Shown here one piece after another: positions 1 through 5,658 of a stretch of 5,900 nt of DNA. The notes under the pieces are model-generated. The model was not told the DNA's origin, searched no databases, and was given only the letters and a program-made list of their open reading frames with translations. Origin of the DNA: Actinomycetes bacterium (GTDB lineage Bacteria; Actinomycetota; Actinomycetes; S36-B12; UBA5976); NCBI GenBank assembly GCA_021784375.1, contig JAJXSV010000150.1, positions 1 through 5,900 of the forward strand, given 5' to 3'. The position numbers and the translations under genes were made by a program. Numbering within the stretch: position 1 is the first letter of the stretch; every line of letters starts with the position of its first letter.

Positions 1-566
1 AGCGTGTCAACGGGCCCGAGCAGTGACACCCGCCGACCGGCCAGCAGGCGCGGCACCACGCGGGAGGACGCGACCCGGGACTGCTCCGAGGCGACGATGT
101 AGTCCGAGCCGCGCACCTCGGTGGCGCGGATGCGGCCCGCGTCATGCAGCGACTTGGCGTCCCTCCACATCTCGGCGCGGAGTTGGCCTTTCGCATCAGT
201 AGCCGCCAGCGGCAGTGACTCCACCATGGGAACCTGCACCGGGCCGTAACCGTAGAGGTTCGAGCAGGTGGCAAGAACGGCACCTGTTCGTTCTGCGTAA
301 CGCAGGAAGGCTGACGCCAGGGGCGGCCAATCCCGGGGCCACTCGAAGTAACGGGGGTTGGCGCAGTTGTAGATCACCGACGCCTGCGGTGCGGCTGCCA
401 GCAACGCATCAACGGATGAGGCGTCGGCTGCAACCAACTGCACGCCGGGAAGTCGCGGACCGCTGCCACGTCGCGTCACCAGGATGGCCTCGACTCCCCG
501 ACTGGAGAGCTCCGCGGCCACCGCGGAACCCACGCTGCCGGCCCCGATGATGAGGTGTTTCGACAT
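1..566 (-). CDS. NAD(P)-dependent epimerase/dehydratase-like oxidoreductase (partial, C-terminus outside window)
   Basis: The first 188 residues of a leftward gene are visible; the 3' end lies beyond base 1. The protein opens with a Rossmann nucleotide-binding motif, HLIIGAGSVGSAV (residues 4-16, GxGxxG at 8-13). It continues with a predicted beta-strand and acidic region (LVAADAS, 44-50), then VIYNCANP (64-71) and SNLYGYGP (102-109). This order is that of the extended/atypical short-chain dehydrogenase (NAD-dependent epimerase) family. The usual YxxxK catalytic pair is not evident after SNLYGYG; the nearest lysine is in KGQLRAEMW (126-134), so the exact chemistry is unclear. The ATG at 566-564 is chosen because GAAAGG (578-573) stands 6 nt upstream as a ribosome binding site. 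The gene is divergent from a TetR regulator and is its likely target. The substrate is unknown. The family call is firm; the reaction is not. Confidence 0.85.
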   Translation of the reverse strand, partial: MSKHLIIGAGSVGSAVAAELSSRGVEAILVTRRGSGPRLPGVQLVAADASSVDALLAAAPQASVIYNCANPRYFEWPRDWPPLASAFLRYAERTGAVLATCSNLYGYGPVQVPMVESLPLAATDAKGQLRAEMWRDAKSLHDAGRIRATEVRGSDYIVASEQSRVASSRVVPRLLAGRRVSLLGPVDT

Positions 567-578
567 GATCAGCCTTTC

Positions 579-593
579 GAGAGCACTGCTCTC
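579..593. promoter_or_regulatory. TetR-type operator, copy 1
   Basis: GAGAGCACTGCTCTC is a perfect inverted repeat with 7-bp arms around a single central C. It lies between the -10 box and the start codon of the leftward reductase gene. The 15-base string AGAGCACTGCTCTCA (580-594) recurs exactly at 622-636. Length and symmetry fit a TetR-family dimer site, and the adjacent gene encodes such a protein. Assigning the site to that regulator is inference from position. Confidence 0.75.
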
Positions 594-621
594 ACTTTAG
601 GCCACAATCGCGTGTCAAACA

Positions 622-636
622 AGAGCACTGCTCTCA
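622..636. promoter_or_regulatory. TetR-type operator, copy 2
   Basis: This is the second copy of AGAGCACTGCTCTCA, with 6-bp symmetric arms (622-634). It sits just upstream of the tetR start codon and touches the -35 box of the divergent reductase gene. Its offset from copy 1 is exactly 42 bp, about four helical turns, so two bound dimers would lie on the same DNA face. Autoregulation of tetR is the natural reading. Confidence 0.75.
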
Positions 637-646
637 TCGTGGCAGG

Positions 647-1348
647 ATGGCTTCCATGGCCAGCAGAGCGGAATCGCGGGCGCGGATCGTCGAGGACGTG
701 CTGAAGTTGGGCCGCCAGCAACTGGCGGATGTGGGCGCGCCGGCGCTGTCACTGCGGGCTATCAGCCGCGAACTGGGGCTGGTGTCTTCCGCGGTCTACC
801 GCTACTTCCCCAGTCGTGATGCCCTGCTGACCGCTTTGATCCTGGAGTCGTACAACGATCTGGGCGCGGCCGTGGAACGTGCGGAAGCGGACGTCCCTCG
901 TCACGATCTCATAGGGCGCTTCATCGCGACGGCGCACGGTGTGCGCACCTGGGCCCTGGCCCATCCCAATGAATACGCGCTCATCTATGGCTCTCCGGTG
1001 CCGGGTTACCAGGCGCCCGAAGCCACCGTTCCTGCGGCCTCGCGCGTGCCGCTGGTGATGCTCGGAGTGGTGCGGGACCTTCCTCCGAAGCGTCGACCTC
1101 GACGCTCCCTGGGCGCCGCTGTTGAGGCCCTGGAGCCGCTGCGCAAGAGCCTGGCGCCGGACGTGGACGCCGATCTCCTGGGCCTTGGCTACATGGCTTG
1201 GCAACTGGTGCAAGGCGCCGTTTCCATGGAGGTCTTCGGTCACCAGACGAACGTGGTGAAGCCCAGCAAACGCAGCCGTCGTGCGTTCTTCGAGGCCCAG
1301 ATCCGCGTCATCGCCGAGCTCATGGGCCTGCCAGCCGTACCTGCCTGA
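647..1348 (+). CDS. TetR/AcrR-family transcriptional regulator with WHG-type C-terminal domain
   Basis: The 233-residue protein has the TetR N-terminal DNA-binding domain (about residues 10-60). The helix-turn-helix spans roughly 35-55, ending in the typical VYRYFPSRDALL. The C-terminal ligand and dimerisation domain contains WALAHPNEYALIYGSPVPGYQAP (from residue 102; the motif core is HPNEYALIYG), which is characteristic of the WHG-type TetR C-terminal domain. Length is normal. The ATG at 647 has only AGG directly upstream; the ATG at 656, three codons in, has AGGATGG at better spacing and could be the true start. The protein probably binds the two palindromes just upstream and represses itself and the divergent reductase gene. 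The ligand cannot be predicted. The 3' end overlaps the convergent PLP-enzyme gene by 29 bp. Confidence 0.9.
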   Translation: MASMASRAESRARIVEDVLKLGRQQLADVGAPALSLRAISRELGLVSSAVYRYFPSRDALLTALILESYNDLGAAVERAEADVPRHDLIGRFIATAHGVRTWALAHPNEYALIYGSPVPGYQAPEATVPAASRVPLVMLGVVRDLPPKRRPRRSLGAAVEALEPLRKSLAPDVDADLLGLGYMAWQLVQGAVSMEVFGHQTNVVKPSKRSRRAFFEAQIRVIAELMGLPAVPA

Positions 1349-2348
1349 GGCAGGGCATGCAATCCACGGGCAGCGTCAGGAGATCGCTGCGCCAGGGTGC
1401 AGCCTTCGGCAGGCCCTCCGGACGCGGCCAACTGATGGGACACACGATGCCTGCCTCGAGCAGCACCTGCTCCGCGGCCGGCGCGTCCTGGACGCGGACG
1501 ACGACACCGCATTCCGGGGTGTCCGGGTTCAGCACCGTGAGGCCGGATGACGTCAGCCACTCGATGAGCTCGCGCGCATGGGCGCGCCGGGATCCGCGCC
1601 AGGACTGAACATCGAGTTGCCGCAACAAACGCAACGAAATTTCACTCATGGGCACCGGGCGCAGTGCATCCAGCATCGCCTGCTCGGCCGCACCCAGCGC
1701 ATCCAGGTAGGCAGGGGTGGAGGCCTGCGACGGCTTGCACAGTTGCCCGAGTTCGAGCGCCGTCAGGGCCAGTCGCGTGGCCGCTTCGTCAGCCGCTGCG
1801 CGTTCGCGCAATGCAGGCGGGCCGACACCCAGGGCGAACCCGCCATCGGGCACGGGCAGCAGTTTGCGCAAGCTGGCGACCAGGTAGTCCCCCGGATCGT
1901 GCGTGTCCGCCAACAGGGAATGTGTGGCATCGACCACGACGGGCAGGCCGTCCGTCCGGGCGTCCGACAGGGCCGCTAACAGGGCTTCGCCGGCACGCGC
2001 GCCGAAGGCCTCGCAGTGGAGGACGGCCTGATGTGGATCCTCAGCCATCGCACTGCGCAGGTCTTCCGCCTTCATCAGTGCTTGGGCATCGGTGGGGAGA
2101 TGACGCACGCGCAGGCCCTCGAGCTGGAAGGGCTCGATCATGGTGAGGCAGTAGAAATCGGGAGCCAGCACGGTACGCACGCCCCCCGCGCGCAGTTGCT
2201 GCGCGACCAGCGACAAGGCCTGTTTGCCGTTGGCAACCAGCACGGCGCCGTCCGGCACCACTGGCAAACCGCGCGCAATCACGCGCCAAGGATGCCAGTG
2301 CCGCGACGACTCCGAGTTCTGCCACCTGAACGCGCGTTGAAGCGGCAA
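1320..2348 (-). CDS. PLP-dependent, DegT-like aminotransferase-family protein (fold type I)
   Basis: This 342-residue protein shows the landmarks of a fold-type-I pyridoxal-phosphate enzyme. NGKQAL (40-45) stands at the cofactor-phosphate loop position. VVVDATHS (137-144) carries the aspartate expected to pair with the pyridine nitrogen (D140). SLRKLLPVPDGGF (159-171) carries the likely Schiff-base lysine K162. The pattern resembles the DegT/DnrJ/EryC1/StrS group (sugar or small-molecule aminotransferases), but the substrate is unknown. The reading frame opens at TTG 2348-2346, directly after an in-frame TAA and without a visible Shine-Dalgarno sequence. A GTG at 2282-2280 (residue 23) is an alternative start, but it would remove the possibly conserved segment RHWHPW. 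The gene follows Enzyme I by 40 bp on the same strand and may share its transcript, or may use its own promoter under the palindrome at 2355-2370. Confidence 0.75.
   Translation of the reverse strand: MPLQRAFRWQNSESSRHWHPWRVIARGLPVVPDGAVLVANGKQALSLVAQQLRAGGVRTVLAPDFYCLTMIEPFQLEGLRVRHLPTDAQALMKAEDLRSAMAEDPHQAVLHCEAFGARAGEALLAALSDARTDGLPVVVDATHSLLADTHDPGDYLVASLRKLLPVPDGGFALGVGPPALRERAAADEAATRLALTALELGQLCKPSQASTPAYLDALGAAEQAMLDALRPVPMSEISLRLLRQLDVQSWRGSRRAHARELIEWLTSSGLTVLNPDTPECGVVVRVQDAPAAEQVLLEAGIVCPISWPRPEGLPKAAPWRSDLLTLPVDCMPCLRQVRLAGP
1340..1354. terminator. Short inverted repeat at the convergent gene ends (possible weak bidirectional terminator)
   Basis: CCTGCC-TGA-GGCAGG forms a 6-bp GC-rich stem whose three-base loop is the stop codon of the tetR gene. 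It lies where tetR and the PLP-enzyme gene converge. No T-tract follows on either strand, so classical intrinsic termination is not supported. It may only slow polymerase, or may be chance in GC-rich DNA. Confidence 0.25.
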
Positions 2349-2354
2349 TTACCG

Positions 2355-2370
2355 CGTGAACGCGTTCACG
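2355..2370. promoter_or_regulatory. 16-bp perfect palindrome, candidate operator (LacI/GntR-like) before the PLP-enzyme gene
   Basis: CGTGAACGCGTTCACG is a perfect palindrome in the 40-bp gap between the Enzyme I stop codon and the TTG start of the next gene. Its TGAAC...GTTCA arms resemble operators of LacI-family sugar regulators, though here the centre is GC rather than the commoner CG. A possible promoter on the minus strand within the end of ptsI, TTGGAC (2425-2430) then 17 bp then CAAAAT (2402-2407), would put this site about 25-40 bp downstream of the start, a roadblock position. Having no loop bases, it is a poor RNA hairpin, so a protein-binding site is the better reading. The cognate regulator is not in the window. 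Confidence 0.5.
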
Positions 2371-2388
2371 TGGCAGATGTTGAGAGCT

Positions 2389-4032
2389 TCAGTCGCCGAG
2401 GATTTTGCTGGCCGCAAGTTTGGCGTCCAACTCGGAGCCGACACTGATGGCGGCTTCGGCTGCACGCACACAGGTGGCGCGGTCGACTTGGGCCAGGAAG
2501 CCACGCACCTCGGCCAGCGCCGGCGGTGACATGGACAGTGAAGACACGCCCAGCCCGACGAGCACCGCCGCCAGTTTGGGATCGGCCGCTGCTTCACCGC
2601 ACACACCGAGCGGTCGGGCCAGATTGTTGGCGTGGTGGGCGGCCAATTGCATGGCCCGCAGCACCGCGGGATGCCACGAGGTGGTGAGGTCGGAGAGCCG
2701 TGCATCCAGCCGATCCGCTGCCATCACGTACTGCGTGAGGTCGTTGGTGCCGAGCGAACCGAAGTCGACCTCGGCCAGGACGTGGTCGGCCATGATGGCG
2801 GCCGCGGGTGTTTCCACCATGACACCCACATGCTTGAGCCCCAGTTTGCGGGCCCGTTGCGCGAAATCACGTGCCTCGGGAGCCGTGGCGATCATGGGCG
2901 CCATCACCCACACATCAGCCGTACTGGCAGCGGCGGCAATGGCCAGCGCCTGCAACTGGCGATCGACGAGCGAGTCGTCGAGGCGGTTGAGGCGCCAGCC
3001 CCTCACTCCGAGCGCCGGGTTCTCCTCATGCTCGGCCGCGATGAAGGGCAGGGGCTTGTCCGAGCCGGCGTCGATGGTGCGCACCACCACACGTCGACCG
3101 GCCATGGCCGAGAAGACGCTGCGGTAGAGCTCCACCTGTTCATCAATGGTGGGCTCGGTCTGACGGTCGAGGAAGGCCAGTTCGGTGCGGAAGAGACCGA
3201 TGCCCTCGGCACCAGCGGAGGCAGCCGCCACCACCGCGTCCACGTTGCCGGCATTGGCCAGCAGCGTCACGGGCGTGCCGTCGGAGAGCCGGCCCGGACC
3301 GGTGACGGCGGCGGCGCGGGCGCGCAATGCCTCTTCACGCGCGGCGCGACCGGCAACCTCGGTCGACGAGGCCCCAGCGATGGCAACACCTTCGCGGCCA
3401 TCGACCAACAGCATGGCGCCCTCGGGAACGGAGTCGACACCGGCACAGCCCACGATGGCGGGGATGCCGAGACCGCGCGCAACGATGGCGGTGTGCGAGG
3501 TGGGACCGCCCTTGGCCACCACCAAGGCGAGTGCGAAATTCAAGTCGATGGCTGCTGTATCCGCGGGCGTGAGGTCCTCGGCGACGATGACGGACGGAGC
3601 CTGCAGCGTGGTGGTCGCGTGCTCGACGCCGGCGAGGACGTCGATGGCACGATCCGCGATCTCGTCGAGGTCGTTCACGCGTTCGGCGAAGTACCCGCCC
3701 AGGGATTCCAGCGCCGCACGGAAACCGGCAAAGGCGTCGCGGATGGCATCGCGGACATCCGGGTAGACCGCGTCGTCGGTGAGGCGCGCGCCGATGGCCT
3801 CCACAAGCGCGGGATCGCGGGCGATCATGGATTGGGCTTCGAGCACCTCACGCGCCACCTCGATACCGGCGGCGCGGGCGCGTTGTTCAAGATCGTCCGC
3901 CACCGCCTCGAGCGCAGCGAACACCTGCCGCGGCGAGGCGGGCACCGGCCGGCTCACCAGCTGCCGGGTGATGCGCAAGACGGGACCGTGGGCGACGCCC
4001 GGGGAGACACCGATGCCCGTGTACTGGGTCAT
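2389..4032 (-). CDS. ptsI: PTS Enzyme I, phosphoenolpyruvate-protein phosphotransferase
   Basis: This cytoplasmic enzyme takes phosphate from phosphoenolpyruvate and passes it to HPr, starting every PTS transport chain. All hallmarks are present in 547 residues. The N-terminal HPr-binding/phosphohistidine domain carries GGPTSHTAI (175-183), with catalytic H180. The PEP-binding barrel carries GLFRTE (279-284), the active-site stretch RTIDAGSDKP (318-327), MVETPAA (405-411), the signature FGSLGTNDLTQY (424-435), and the catalytic cysteine in GVCGEAA (C478). Length is close to the usual 550-575. The ATG at 4032 overlaps the HPr stop as ATGA, so translation is probably coupled to ptsH; no strong independent Shine-Dalgarno is seen. 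The protein serves all PTS sugars of the cell, although here it sits with a fructose-type permease. Confidence 0.98.
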   Translation of the reverse strand: MTQYTGIGVSPGVAHGPVLRITRQLVSRPVPASPRQVFAALEAVADDLEQRARAAGIEVAREVLEAQSMIARDPALVEAIGARLTDDAVYPDVRDAIRDAFAGFRAALESLGGYFAERVNDLDEIADRAIDVLAGVEHATTTLQAPSVIVAEDLTPADTAAIDLNFALALVVAKGGPTSHTAIVARGLGIPAIVGCAGVDSVPEGAMLLVDGREGVAIAGASSTEVAGRAAREEALRARAAAVTGPGRLSDGTPVTLLANAGNVDAVVAAASAGAEGIGLFRTELAFLDRQTEPTIDEQVELYRSVFSAMAGRRVVVRTIDAGSDKPLPFIAAEHEENPALGVRGWRLNRLDDSLVDRQLQALAIAAAASTADVWVMAPMIATAPEARDFAQRARKLGLKHVGVMVETPAAAIMADHVLAEVDFGSLGTNDLTQYVMAADRLDARLSDLTTSWHPAVLRAMQLAAHHANNLARPLGVCGEAAADPKLAAVLVGLGVSSLSMSPPALAEVRGFLAQVDRATCVRAAEAAISVGSELDAKLAASKILGD

Positions 4033-4310
4033 GCCGCCGGCTCGTCGTCGTGATCGGTGGCGATGACCGCCGCGATGGTGTCGAGCACCGCGTCCGCGTT
4101 CTCATGCTCACCGACGGTGATCTCGATCTCCTCACCCTGCTTCACGCCCAGCGCCAGCACCAGCAGCATGGAGGCCGCGTTGACCTGTTTCTCGCCGACG
4201 CGGCCAATGGTCACGGGCACTCCGGCCGCGGCTGCGGCCTTGACCAGGATGGAGGCGGGACGGGCGTGCAGTCCGACACGACTTCCGACGGCGACGATTC
4301 TGCTTGGCAT
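4029..4310 (-). CDS. ptsH: PTS phosphocarrier protein HPr
   Basis: HPr carries phosphate from Enzyme I to the sugar-specific EIIA proteins. The 93-residue protein has the active-site motif VGLHARPAS (12-20) with phosphorylated H15. Its central region is VNAASMLLVLALGVKQGEEI (43-62), where S47 corresponds roughly to the regulatory serine 46 of Firmicutes HPr; whether it is used here is unknown. The ATG at 4310-4308 is chosen over an upstream in-frame start at 4397: AGGGGA lies 5-6 nt upstream, the family normally begins within a few residues of this point, and the extension would run through a strong hairpin. The gene overlaps ptsI by 4 bp (ATGA). It lies 103 bp downstream of the EIIC gene, with the hairpin at 4360-4398 between them. 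Confidence 0.97.
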   Translation of the reverse strand: MPSRIVAVGSRVGLHARPASILVKAAAAAGVPVTIGRVGEKQVNAASMLLVLALGVKQGEEIEITVGEHENADAVLDTIAAVIATDHDDEPAA

Positions 4311-4359
4311 GACTTCCCCTGTTGTTCGGTGTGGTGGGAATGGGTGGGAACCCGTTGGT

Positions 4360-4398
4360 GTTGTTGCTGTCCCCACCCCTCGCGGGGACAGCAACAAC
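4360..4398 (-). promoter_or_regulatory. Perfect 15-bp hairpin between the EIIC and HPr genes (attenuator, terminator or RNA-processing/stability element)
   Basis: The arms GTTGTTGCTGTCCCC (4360-4374) and GGGGACAGCAACAAC (4384-4398) are perfectly complementary around a 9-base loop. In the minus-strand transcript the loop region can alternatively form CCCC-GCGA-GGGG, a short stem capped by a GNRA tetraloop. The hairpin begins 15 bases after the EIIC stop codon. No U-tract follows it, and the downstream HPr and EI genes need transcription, so a leaky terminator or an mRNA end-protecting/processing element is more likely than a full stop. Its stability is clear from the sequence; its function is inferred. 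Confidence 0.6.
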
Positions 4399-4413
4399 GA
4401 TTGCGGGGGCGAG

Positions 4414-5565
4414 CTAGGCGTCGACCTCAGACTTGGCGATGCCCTTGGCGAAGATCACGCAGGCTGCCGTCACGACCGTGCCTGCAACGAGCGCGGTCAG
4501 GAAGCCCAGCGGATTACCGATGAGCGGCAGTACCCAGATGCCACCGTGCGGTGCGCGGAGCGTGGCGCCCAATGCCATGTTCAGGGCACCGGCAATGCCG
4601 GAACCGATCATCAGCGAGGGAATGACACGAATGGGGTCCGCCGCAGCGAAGGGGATGGCACCTTCGGTGATGAAGGAGGCGCCGAGCACCCAAGCCGCCT
4701 TGCCGTTCTCATGCTCGGCTTCGGTGAAAAGCTTCTTGCGCAGCACCGTGGCCAGTGCCAGGCCCAGCGGAGGTGTCATGCCCGCGACCATGACGGTGGC
4801 CATGACCTTGAGGCCCTGATCGCTGCCCGCAGTGCCCGCGGCAGTGAGCCCAGCGACACCGAAGGTGTAGGCAACCTTGTTGATGGGACCGCCCATGTCG
4901 AAGGCCATCATGAGGCCGATGATGAGGCCGAGCACGATGCCAGAAGTGCTGCCCATGCTGTTGAGCCAGCTGGTGGCGCCGGAGTTGAGCGGGGTCACGA
5001 TGTTCTTCACCACGAAGTACATGACAAGCAGCGTCACGAACGTGCTGATGAGCGGGTTGACGACGATGGGCATGATGGAGCGCACGGCATTCGGGACCGA
5101 CCAACCGGAAATCCAGTTGGCGATGAGACCGGCCACCAGACCACCGGCCATGGCACCCAGGAAGCCGGAGCCGATGGAGCCGGCGACGGCACCAGCGGCG
5201 AATCCGGGAACCAGGCCCGGGCGGTCGGCGATGCCGTATGCGATGAAGCCGGCGAGCGCCGGGAGCAGGAAGCCCCACGGTGCCATGGCGAGGGCGAAGA
5301 AGAATGCGCCGATGCGGACATTCATCGCCAACGCCAGGGTTGCGTCAGCACCCGTGGACGTCTTGTAGGACGCGACGCCGTCAAGCGCGGACTGGATATT
5401 GCCTGCGTAGTCAGTGAAGTGAAGCGTGACGCCGTTGAGCGTCGTAACCGGATCACCGGAGATCATGAACCCCAGTGCGATGAGAATGCCGCCCGCGGTG
5501 ACGAACGGGATCATGTACGACACACCCGTCATCAGCCACATGCGCAACTTGTGTCCTGCACCCAC
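4414..5565 (-). CDS. fruA: Fructose-type PTS EIIC membrane permease component
   Basis: This integral membrane protein (383 residues) forms the sugar channel of a fructose-family PTS and presents the sugar for phosphorylation by EIIB. Family signatures are MTGVSYMIPFVTAGG (12-26) at the first membrane helix, FDMGGPINK (222-230), ITEGAIPFAAADP (299-311) with the conserved glutamate E301, and LRAPHGG (336-342). Several hydrophobic helices cover most of the length. The GTG at 5565-5563 is chosen because AGAAGGG (5579-5573) lies 7 nt upstream; no ATG, GTG or TTG occurs in frame between it and the EIIB stop. In many actinobacteria this domain is the C-terminal part of an EIIABC or EIIBC polypeptide; here it is a separate reading frame, in phase with the preceding EIIB. 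Fructose is likely, but a related sugar such as mannitol or 2-O-glycerate cannot be excluded. Confidence 0.93.
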   Translation of the reverse strand: MGAGHKLRMWLMTGVSYMIPFVTAGGILIALGFMISGDPVTTLNGVTLHFTDYAGNIQSALDGVASYKTSTGADATLALAMNVRIGAFFFALAMAPWGFLLPALAGFIAYGIADRPGLVPGFAAGAVAGSIGSGFLGAMAGGLVAGLIANWISGWSVPNAVRSIMPIVVNPLISTFVTLLVMYFVVKNIVTPLNSGATSWLNSMGSTSGIVLGLIIGLMMAFDMGGPINKVAYTFGVAGLTAAGTAGSDQGLKVMATVMVAGMTPPLGLALATVLRKKLFTEAEHENGKAAWVLGASFITEGAIPFAAADPIRVIPSLMIGSGIAGALNMALGATLRAPHGGIWVLPLIGNPLGFLTALVAGTVVTAACVIFAKGIAKSEVDA

Positions 5566-5658
5566 AGTATTGCCCTTCTGGTGAATGTCACCGATCGACA
5601 GCCGATCGGTGTCTTGCGATTCGTCGATCCTCCGATCGACGAGGTCCGCGTGGGCCGC
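5566..5658 (-). promoter_or_regulatory. EIIB-EIIC spacer with two tandem hairpins
   Basis: This 93-nt spacer contains two perfect stem-loops in the transcript. The first (5640-5623) is GTCGATC-GGAG-GATCGAC, a 7-bp stem showing GGAG, a Shine-Dalgarno-like core, in its loop. The second (5611-5589) is CACCGATCG-GCTGT-CGATCGGTG, a 9-bp stem with a 5-base loop, ending 24 nt before the EIIC GTG start. Three copies of CGATCGG occur, so alternative pairings between the two elements are possible. No usable start codon follows the GGAG at normal distance. The element may tune EIIC translation or mRNA processing; this is inference. The spacer is also stop-free in the EIIB/EIIC frame. Confidence 0.45.

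Larger units (their letters stand above)
567..646. promoter_or_regulatory. Divergent promoter/operator region between the reductase gene and the tetR gene
   Basis: This 80-bp intergenic region serves both divergent genes. For the leftward gene a plausible sigma-70-type promoter reads TTGTTT (617-622, minus strand), a 17-bp spacer, then TAAAGT (594-599, minus strand), which puts the transcription start near 587. For the rightward tetR gene only a weak -10-like CACAAT (603-608) is seen, without a convincing -35. Two copies of the same palindrome flank the leftward promoter: one next to its -10/start site, the other touching its -35. Binding at either site would be expected to block initiation. 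The promoter boxes are read by eye and are only moderately certain. Confidence 0.5.

Noticed and set aside
215..550. A 111-codon plus-strand frame at the left end
   Set aside because: It is arginine- and proline-rich without family features and lies wholly antisense to the reductase gene, whose translation is coherent throughout.
594..618. Perfect TTGACA (613-618, minus strand) as the -35 of the reductase promoter
   Set aside because: Its distance to the TAAAGT -10 is only 13 bp, and at 17 bp only GTGAGA is found. The overlapping TTGTTT with exactly 17 bp spacing is the better choice.
2632..4053. A 473-codon open frame on the plus strand opposite ptsI
   Set aside because: It mirrors the Enzyme I gene codon by codon in GC-rich DNA and has a low-complexity composition rich in G, H, R and D. 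Enzyme I on the other strand has every catalytic motif, so this is an antisense shadow.
4311..4397. N-terminal extension of HPr to an upstream start at 4397
   Set aside because: It would add 29 residues unlike any HPr and would cross one arm of the hairpin. The ATG at 4310 has a good ribosome binding site and gives the normal family length.
4360..4398. The 15-bp hairpin as a classical intrinsic terminator
   Set aside because: No run of U follows in either direction of transcription, and essential PTS genes lie downstream on the same strand with no clear promoter of their own.
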